From NCBI RefSeq assembly GCF_002148795.1, contig NZ_MPOB01000004.1, forward strand, positions 372,001-436,000: 64,000 nt of DNA. The letters are read 5' to 3'. Positions 59,004 to 64,000 of this stretch are shown here, piece by piece; position 1 is the first letter of the stretch; the number at the start of each line of letters is the position of its first letter. The notes beneath the pieces are model-generated. The model made no database searches. It saw nothing but the letters and a program-made list of their open reading frames with translations, and was not told the DNA's origin. The position numbers were made by a program, and so were the translations under genes. This stretch comes from Oceanibaculum nanhaiense (GTDB lineage: Bacteria > Pseudomonadota > Alphaproteobacteria > Oceanibaculales > Oceanibaculaceae).

Positions 59004-59597
59004 ATGCCCTTCAGCAAGTTCTTCAGCAAGGCCGCGCGACGGCGGGAAAGCGCCGACAGGCTCTATCTGGCCCTGGTCGCGCTGGCGCGGGATCCACGCT
59101 TCTATACCGATCTCGGCGTGCCGGACACGGTGGATGGCCGTTTCGAGATGCTGTCCCTGTTCGTTTATCTGGCGCTGCGCCGCCTGCGCCGGGAGGGTGA
59201 GGGGAACGCGGACTTCTCCCAGGATTTGTTCGACACCATGTTCGCCGACCTGGACCAGAGCCTGCGTGAGCTGGGAGCGGGCGACCTCGGCGTCGCGCCG
59301 CGCATCAAGCGCATGGCCGAGGGGTTTTATGGCCGCATCGCCGCCTACGACAAGGCGCTGGAAGAGGGCGGTGAGGCACTCGGAGTCGCGCTGCGCCGCA
59401 ATCTCTATGGCACGGTCACACCCGATGAAGCGGTTCTGGCGCGCATGGCGGGAGTTCTGCGGCGTCTGGACAGCGCCTTTGCCGGGCTTCCGGTCGCGGC
59501 GGTGCGCACCGGCGAGCCTGGAATCTCGCTGGATCTGGTCCTTGCTGGCCAGCCGGAAACGGAAGGCCAGCCAGAAACGGAAGGAGCGCAGGCATGA
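59004..59597 (+). CDS. Ubiquinol-cytochrome c chaperone (Cbp3/UQCC1 family)
   Basis: 197-aa soluble protein aiding cytochrome b maturation in the bc1 complex. Core LYLALVALARDPRFYTDLGVPDTVDGRFEML and FADLDQSLRELGAGDLGVAPRIKRMAEGFYGR are family marks. The C-terminus ends with a duplicated GQPETE from an 18-bp tandem duplication. Overlaps the next gene by ATGA. Divergent from bamE by 176 bases. Confidence 0.9.
   Translation: MPFSKFFSKAARRRESADRLYLALVALARDPRFYTDLGVPDTVDGRFEMLSLFVYLALRRLRREGEGNADFSQDLFDTMFADLDQSLRELGAGDLGVAPRIKRMAEGFYGRIAAYDKALEEGGEALGVALRRNLYGTVTPDEAVLARMAGVLRRLDSAFAGLPVAAVRTGEPGISLDLVLAGQPETEGQPETEGAQA
59547..59582 (+). repeat. 18-bp tandem duplication at the end of the Cbp3-type gene
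   Basis: Two units (59547-59564, 59565-59582) differing at one base, each coding GQPETE. The second unit's end contributes to the GGAAGGAG ribosome site of the DUF177 gene. Confidence 0.85.
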
Positions 59598-60169
59598 GCG
59601 CTGAAGAAGCGAAACCGGAATTCTCCCGGCCGGTTCTGGTATCGAAGATTGGCCGCAATGGCCTGTCGATGACGATCCGTGCGGAACCGGAGGAGCGCGA
59701 GGCGCTTGCCCGCCGTCTCGATCTGCTGGCGCTGGACCGTCTGGAGGCGATTGTCGAATTTCGCGAAAAGGCGGATGGCTTCGTCCTCGAGGCCGATCTC
59801 GTCGCCGATCTGGCGCAGCGTTGCGTGGTCAGCCTGCAGCCGGTGCCGGTGCGGATCGAAGAGCATTTCACCCAGTATTTCTCCGAGAATGCGCCGAGCG
59901 ATGCGGAGCTGATGCAGCGCGCGATGGAGGAGGGGCTCGATTTCTTTGCCGAGGCCGAGGATGACGAAATCCCCGACCCGATCGTGAATGGCCGGATCGA
60001 TGCCGGGGAGGCGATGGTGCAGCAGCTCGCCGTGATGCTCGACCCGTATCCGCGTCTTCCCGAGGCGGAATTGCCGGCAAGGCGCCGTGGCGTTACCTTG
60101 AATGCGGAGGATGAACCGCTCGAGAAAGCCAATCCCTTCGCGGAATTGGCGGATAAATTCCAAAAATAG
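59594..60169 (+). CDS. DUF177 (YceD) family protein
   Basis: 191-aa protein of the YceD group, linked by neighbourhood to rpmF and implicated in 23S rRNA accumulation. Acidic stretch AEAEDDEIPDPIVNGRIDAGE and the ending ENPFAELADKFQK-like KANPFAELADKFQK are typical. ATG 59594 after GGAAGGAG. Operon with the Cbp3-type gene; a terminator separates it from rpmF. Confidence 0.88.
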   Translation: MSAEEAKPEFSRPVLVSKIGRNGLSMTIRAEPEEREALARRLDLLALDRLEAIVEFREKADGFVLEADLVADLAQRCVVSLQPVPVRIEEHFTQYFSENAPSDAELMQRAMEEGLDFFAEAEDDEIPDPIVNGRIDAGEAMVQQLAVMLDPYPRLPEAELPARRRGVTLNAEDEPLEKANPFAELADKFQK

Positions 60170-60174
60170 CGGGG

Positions 60175-60210
60175 AACCTGCGCGAACGGCTTGCTGCGCG
60201 GCAGGTTTTT
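60175..60210 (+). terminator. Terminator after the DUF177 gene
   Basis: AACCTGC/GCAGGTT stem (60175-60181 with 60201-60207), extended by a GCG pairing with a bulge, then TTTTT. Partial read-through into rpmF is possible. Confidence 0.65.
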
Positions 60211-60291
60211 AGCTAAACAAGCGCGCTCCGCAGTCTCGCGCGATATGGCAAGTCTGCGACCCATCTTTGAATTGCTCAGAAAGTCGGACCC

Positions 60292-60468
60292 ATGGCTGTT
60301 CCGAAGAAAAAGAAATCCAGTTCGAGCCGCAACATGCGCCGCTCGCATGATTCGATCACCGCGACGCTGTCCAACGAGTGCCCGAACTGCGGCGAGCCGA
60401 AGCTGCCGCATCACGTCTGTTCGTCGTGCGGGTATTATAAGGGCCGTGAGGTTTCCGAGGCGGCCTGA
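60292..60468 (+). CDS. rpmF: 50S ribosomal protein L32
   Basis: 58 aa. [20 protein letters not shown] then the zinc-ribbon [20 protein letters not shown] with four Cys (30, 33, 43, 46). Exactly the L32 layout and size. It precedes plsX by 26 bases, the conserved rpmF-plsX-fabH order that links ribosome and lipid synthesis. Confidence 0.97.
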   Translation: MAVPKKKKSSSSRNMRRSHDSITATLSNECPNCGEPKLPHHVCSSCGYYKGREVSEAA

Positions 60469-60494
60469 GGCTTGCCGAATGGGGGGCTGATCCT

Positions 60495-61541
60495 TTGAGC
60501 GCTCGTGTCACGCTTGCCCTGGATGCCATGGGTGGCGACAAAGCGCCGGAAATGGTGATCCGGGGAGCGGAGATCGCGCTTGAGCGCCTTCCCGATCTCC
60601 GGTTTATCATTTTTGGCCGGGAAGAAGAGATTGCGGCTCTCATCCCGAAGGACAGCCCGCTCAGCAAGGCTGCGGAAATCCGCCATTCGCCGGATGTCGT
60701 TGGCGCCGATGTGAAGCCGTCCGTTGCCTTGCGCAACAGCCGCGATACCAGCATGCGCCATGCCATCGAAGCGGTGCGCGAGGGCAGTGCCTCCGGCATG
60801 GTGTCCGCGGGCAATACCGGCGCGTTGATGGCGATGTCGAAGGTTGCCCTGCGCACGGTGCCCGGTATCGATCGCCCGGCGATCGCGTCCTTCTTCCCGA
60901 CCCGGCGCGGCGAAAGCGTCATGCTGGATCTGGGCGCCAATATCGATTGCGATGCCGCAAATCTGGTGCAGTTCGCCATTATGGGCGATGTTTTCGCGCG
61001 CGCGGTTCTTGGCATGCCGAAACCGACCATCGGCCTGTTGAATGTCGGCGCCGAGGACCAGAAGGGCCACGAGCATATCCGCGCGGCGGCGGCAATTCTG
61101 CGGGCAACGACGCTCCCCCTCGATTTCCGCGGCTTTGTCGAAGGCGACGATATCGCTGCCGGTACGGTCGATGTCATCGTGACCGACGGCTTCACCGGCA
61201 ATGTCGCCCTGAAGACGGCGGAGGGGATGGCGAAGCTGATCACCACTTTCCTGCGCGAATGCTTCAAATCCTCGCTCATGGCCCGGGTCGGCTATGTGCT
61301 GAGCCGGACCGCCCTGAAGCGGCTGACGCAGCGCGTGGACCCCCGGCGCTACAATGGCGCGATGTTCCTGGGCCTTAACGGGATCGTGGTGAAAAGCCAC
61401 GGTGGTACGGATGAGTTCGGTTTTGCCAACGCCATCGGTGTTGCCGCTGATCTATGCCGCCAAGGGTTCATCGAGCGCATCCGGGACGAGATCGGCAATC
61501 TGACCCAGGAATTGAACGAGAAAAAGGCGGCAGCGATATAA
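60495..61541 (+). CDS. plsX: Phosphate acyltransferase PlsX
   Basis: 348-aa peripheral membrane enzyme making acyl-phosphate from acyl-ACP for phospholipid synthesis. [20 protein letters not shown] start, [50 protein letters not shown] region. TTG 60495 is used: GGGGGG lies about 8 bases upstream and no ATG/GTG fits. Shares one base with fabH (TAATG). Confidence 0.96.
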   Translation: MSARVTLALDAMGGDKAPEMVIRGAEIALERLPDLRFIIFGREEEIAALIPKDSPLSKAAEIRHSPDVVGADVKPSVALRNSRDTSMRHAIEAVREGSASGMVSAGNTGALMAMSKVALRTVPGIDRPAIASFFPTRRGESVMLDLGANIDCDAANLVQFAIMGDVFARAVLGMPKPTIGLLNVGAEDQKGHEHIRAAAAILRATTLPLDFRGFVEGDDIAAGTVDVIVTDGFTGNVALKTAEGMAKLITTFLRECFKSSLMARVGYVLSRTALKRLTQRVDPRRYNGAMFLGLNGIVVKSHGGTDEFGFANAIGVAADLCRQGFIERIRDEIGNLTQELNEKKAAAI

Positions 61542-62515
61542 TGATCTACCGGTCTCGTCTGGTTGGCTGGGGCGGCTACCTGCCGGCGCGTATTGTCACC
61601 AATGCTGAACTGGCCCAGCGCGTGGATACCACGGACGAGTGGATCGTGCAGCGCACCGGCATCCGCCAGCGTCATATCGCCGGAGAAGGCGAGCTGACCT
61701 CGGACCTGGCGCTGGGTGCTGCCCGCAAGGCGATGGCGGTGGCCGGCAAGGTGGCGGCGGATATCGATCTTGTGATCGTCGCGACGACGACGCCGGACGA
61801 AACTTTCCCGGCCACGGCGACCAAGGTGCAGGCCGCGCTCGGCATGACACGCGGCGCCGCCTTCGATGTGCAGGCGGTGTGTGCCGGCTTCATCTATGCG
61901 CTGGCCATCGCGGATAATTTCATCAAGTCGGGGCAGGCCAGGAATGTGCTGGTCATCGGCGCGGAAACCTTCTCCCGCATTCTCGACTGGGAAGACCGTT
62001 CGACCTGCGTGCTGTTTGGCGATGGCGCCGGCGCGGTGCTGCTGACGGCGGAAGAAGCCGAGGGCAAGCCAGGCGACCGGGGTCTGCTGTCCACCCATCT
62101 GCATTCCGACGGGCGCGAGCATGACGCGCTCTATGTCGATGGCGGCCCGTCCTCGACCGGCACGGTCGGGCATGTGCGGATGGTCGGCCAGCATGTCTAT
62201 AAACACGCAGTAACAAAGCTGGGCGCGGTTATCGAGGAGGCGCTGGAGGCCAATGGGCTGACCGCTTCCGATATCGACTGGCTGGTGCCGCATCAGGCCA
62301 ACAAGCGCATCATCGACAGCATGCGCCAGCGTTTCGGCCTGGACGAGGACAAGGTCGTGCTGTGCATCGACCGCCACGCCAATACTTCGGCGGCCTCCGT
62401 GCCTCTGGCGCTGGCCGAGGCGATGGATGATGGCCGGATCAAGCCGGGCGACCTTGTCGTGCTTGAGGCGATCGGCGGCGGGCTGGCCTGGGGGGCCGGA
62501 CTCCTGCGGATTTGA
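61541..62515 (+). CDS. fabH: 3-oxoacyl-ACP synthase III
   Basis: 324-aa thiolase-fold enzyme starting fatty-acid synthesis from acetyl-CoA and malonyl-ACP. Catalytic Cys114 (VQAVCAGF), His251 (VPHQANKR), Asn281 (RHANTS). ATG 61541 overlaps the plsX stop; the longer frame is inside plsX. Confidence 0.97.
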   Translation: MIYRSRLVGWGGYLPARIVTNAELAQRVDTTDEWIVQRTGIRQRHIAGEGELTSDLALGAARKAMAVAGKVAADIDLVIVATTTPDETFPATATKVQAALGMTRGAAFDVQAVCAGFIYALAIADNFIKSGQARNVLVIGAETFSRILDWEDRSTCVLFGDGAGAVLLTAEEAEGKPGDRGLLSTHLHSDGREHDALYVDGGPSSTGTVGHVRMVGQHVYKHAVTKLGAVIEEALEANGLTASDIDWLVPHQANKRIIDSMRQRFGLDEDKVVLCIDRHANTSAASVPLALAEAMDDGRIKPGDLVVLEAIGGGLAWGAGLLRI

Positions 62516-62574
62516 GTTCGCCGCCAGCCCTCATGTTAAATCTCACTTAAAAAACCCGGCTCATCCCTTTGTAA

Positions 62575-62603
62575 TTGACGGATTTATCCGGTCGCGTTAC
62601 CGT
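62575..62603 (+). promoter_or_regulatory. Probable promoter of ihfA
   Basis: TTGACG (62575-62580), 17-base spacer, TACCGT (62598-62603). Same -35 as the hupB promoter. Confidence 0.4.
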
Positions 62604-62626
62604 GACTTTCCTTGGGGAGGCATGGC

Positions 62627-62938
62627 ATGACCGAAAAAACCGTTACCCGTGCGCAGTTGAGCGAAGCGGTATATCAGGAAGTTGGCCTGTCACGGAACGA
62701 GTCCGCCGATCTGGTGGAGACCGTTCTGAATGAGGTTGCCGACGCGCTGGAGCGCGGCGAGATGGTGAAAATTTCATCCTTCGGCAGCTTTTCGGTGCGG
62801 CAGAAGGGCCGCCGCATCGGGCGGAATCCGAAGACCGGCGAGGAAGTGCCGATCCTGCCGCGCCGCGTTCTGGTCTTCCGCCCGTCGCATGTGCTGAAGA
62901 ACCGGATCAATGCCCTGCTTTCCGGCAAACGGGGTTGA
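62627..62938 (+). CDS. ihfA: Integration host factor alpha subunit
   Basis: 103-aa DNA-bending protein working with Ihf[28 protein letters not shown] start, [29 protein letters not shown] with the arm. ATG 62627 has GGGGAGG at 62614-62620; ATG 62622 is out of frame and too close. 37 bases before the merR gene, usual order. Confidence 0.96.
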   Translation: MTEKTVTRAQLSEAVYQEVGLSRNESADLVETVLNEVADALERGEMVKISSFGSFSVRQKGRRIGRNPKTGEEVPILPRRVLVFRPSHVLKNRINALLSGKRG

Positions 62939-62975
62939 GGGTTTTCTTGGCTGACACAGTGTCGGACCGGGGGAA

Positions 62976-63527
62976 ATGAGCGTGGAAACCGTGAGTAGTC
63001 CGTCCTCCTCGCAGCGCCGGGGCAGTGGCAAGTCGGCCGCTGCTTTCAGGACGATCAGTGAGGTTGCCTCGGAACTCGACGTTCCGCCGCACGTCCTGCG
63101 GTTCTGGGAAACCAAATTCTCGCAGATCAGGCCCATGAAGCGGGGCGGCGGACGTCGCTATTACCGCCCTGAGGATGTCGATCTGCTGCGCCGCATCCGC
63201 GAGCTTCTCTACAAGGATGGCTATACGATCAAGGGCGTGCAGCGGCTGCTGCGCGACGGCATCCACCGCGATGGCGGGGATGATGATCCCGACGAGGATG
63301 AGGACGAGGGGCTGGCGGCCGAAGGCTTTTCCGAAAGCGCCCCCAATGGCCAAGCGGGAGGCCAAGGGGGTGGGGAGGATGAGGATGAGGCGGAGGAAAC
63401 CGACCTGTTCTCTGCTTCCGGCGAAAAGACGGCGGCCCTGGCGCCATCCGCGCGACTAGAAATTGAGACGGCCTTGCAGGAATTGACCGAGCTGTCGGGC
63501 CTGTTGCGGCAGGCGGCCCGGAAATAG
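62976..63527 (+). CDS. MerR family transcriptional regulator
   Basis: 183 aa. Winged helix at about 25-95: [22 protein letters not shown]...[35 protein letters not shown]. Residues about 100-142 are a highly acidic, Gly-rich linker, followed by a C-terminal helix (about 155-182). No effector-binding Cys or metal motif is seen; target unknown. A conserved neighbour of ihfA. GGGGGAA before ATG 62976. Confidence 0.9.
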   Translation: MSVETVSSPSSSQRRGSGKSAAAFRTISEVASELDVPPHVLRFWETKFSQIRPMKRGGGRRYYRPEDVDLLRRIRELLYKDGYTIKGVQRLLRDGIHRDGGDDDPDEDEDEGLAAEGFSESAPNGQAGGQGGGEDEDEAEETDLFSASGEKTAALAPSARLEIETALQELTELSGLLRQAARK

Positions 63528-63603
63528 CACCGAAAATCGCATTCCTTGCGGCTTGAAACCGTTGCGCGGCGCGGCGATGGTCGTTATGGTCCGCGTCCTC
63601 GGT

Positions 63604-63680
63604 CGGAGCGTAGCGCAGCCTGGTAGCGCACTTGTCTGGGGGACAAGGGGTCGTCGGTTCAAATCCGGCCGCTCCGACCA
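63604..63680 (+). tRNA. tRNA-Pro (GGG)
   Basis: 77 bases. Acceptor CGGAGCG/CGCTCCG, anticodon stem CTTGT/ACAAG, loop CTGGGGG with GGG, T-loop TTCAAAT, A73 and CCA (63678-63680). Confidence 0.96.
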
Positions 63681-63694
63681 GTCTTCCCCCAATC

Positions 63695-64000
63695 CTATCC
63701 TGTAATCTGCTGGCGTAATCGTTCGAACACGGCCTCGATGCTGTCGTTCATCGCCGTCATTTGCGCTGCCGTGGCCGGGTCCAGACTCCGCAACAGGGCC
63801 AGCGTGCGCTCGTCCAGCCTCGGATGCAGAGTCGCGTAGGCAAGGGAAGTACCGCTCCCGGCCTCGATCTCATGCAGCGCGATATCGAAGCGCACGCCAT
63901 CGCGCACAAGTTCCGACAGGATCAGGATGAACTGCGCCTTGTCGCAGAAATAGCTGGGGCAGTCGAGGCTGGCCGGGATGGCGTCGTTCGCGGCGAGACC
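63695..64000 (-). CDS. Unknown protein, cut by the right edge of the window
   Basis: The frame is open from the edge at 64000 to the stop at 63697-63695, giving the last 101 residues; the true start lies outside. It reads ...SLDCPSYFCDKAQFILILSELVRDGVRFDIALHEIEAG... and ends in a helical segment with RLDERTLALLRSLDPATAAQMTAM. No family recognised. Faces tRNA-Pro. Confidence 0.55.
   Translation of the reverse strand, partial: GLAANDAIPASLDCPSYFCDKAQFILILSELVRDGVRFDIALHEIEAGSGTSLAYATLHPRLDERTLALLRSLDPATAAQMTAMNDSIEAVFERLRQQITG

Overview
The window is a dense, GC-rich stretch of a bacterial chromosome that looks alphaproteobacterial, most likely order Rhodospirillales. This is inferred from: the tig-clpP-clpX-lon-hupB-tRNA-nuo-birA-coaX-rnj-mce order; a MucR-type regulator; RNase J; a fused RibB-like protein with a degenerate RibA half; a K+-independent H+-pyrophosphatase; a Cbp3-DUF177-rpmF-plsX-fabH-ihfA-merR cluster; and sparse T-rich terminators. 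No rRNA, phage, insertion sequence, CRISPR array or plasmid gene was seen. It is mainly housekeeping and energy metabolism, and I did not find a clear multi-gene undescribed system. The most original signals are small: an orphan sRNA-like unit at about 43.2 kb, a His/Asp-rich insertion in trigger factor, and a leader ORF coupled to ribE behind an FMN riboswitch.

Layout. 0-6 kb: a small membrane-anchored unknown protein, a double-ATPase peptide-type ABC protein, a Cys-cluster protein with parE (minus), a YciA-type thioesterase and a 73-aa unknown with its own promoter and terminator. 6-11 kb: glnB-glnA (minus) behind a sigma-54-like promoter, two divergent class I aminotransferases and tRNA-His. 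11-16.4 kb: a secreted RTX-type metallophosphatase/nucleotidase (minus), an HpcH/HpaI aldolase, the fused NAD(P)H-hydrate repair enzyme and tRNA-Leu. 16.4-24 kb: the protein quality-control block tig, clpP, clpX, lon, then hupB, tRNA-Val and tRNA-Asp.

24-38.5 kb: the complete 14-gene complex I operon nuoABCDEFGHIJKLMN, mostly with overlapping or very close ends, running into birA, coaX, rnj, mce, a DUF1467 gene and tag (to 43 kb). 43-46.6 kb: candidate sRNA, a periplasmic unknown, glutaryl-CoA dehydrogenase (minus), a 72-aa unknown and mucR (minus) with an AT-rich control region. 46.6-54.2 kb: rpiB, glyA, nrdR, ribD, FMN riboswitch, ribE, ribB-like, ribH, nusB, thiL, forming a cofactor (riboflavin/thiamine/one-carbon) block. 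54.2-58.3 kb: a FliL-like membrane protein, an MFS transporter and hppA. 58.3-64 kb: a BamE-type lipoprotein (minus), Cbp3-type chaperone, DUF177, rpmF, plsX, fabH, ihfA, a MerR regulator, tRNA-Pro and a gene cut by the right edge.

The genes fit together as proton-coupled energy metabolism (complex I, H+-PPase, bc1 assembly), lipid synthesis linked to ribosomes (rpmF-plsX-fabH), nitrogen control (PII/glutamine synthetase) and proteostasis. Starts were chosen from Shine-Dalgarno spacing and family N-termini; several differ from the longest open frame and this is noted per gene. Function calls come from reading motifs by eye, without database searches.
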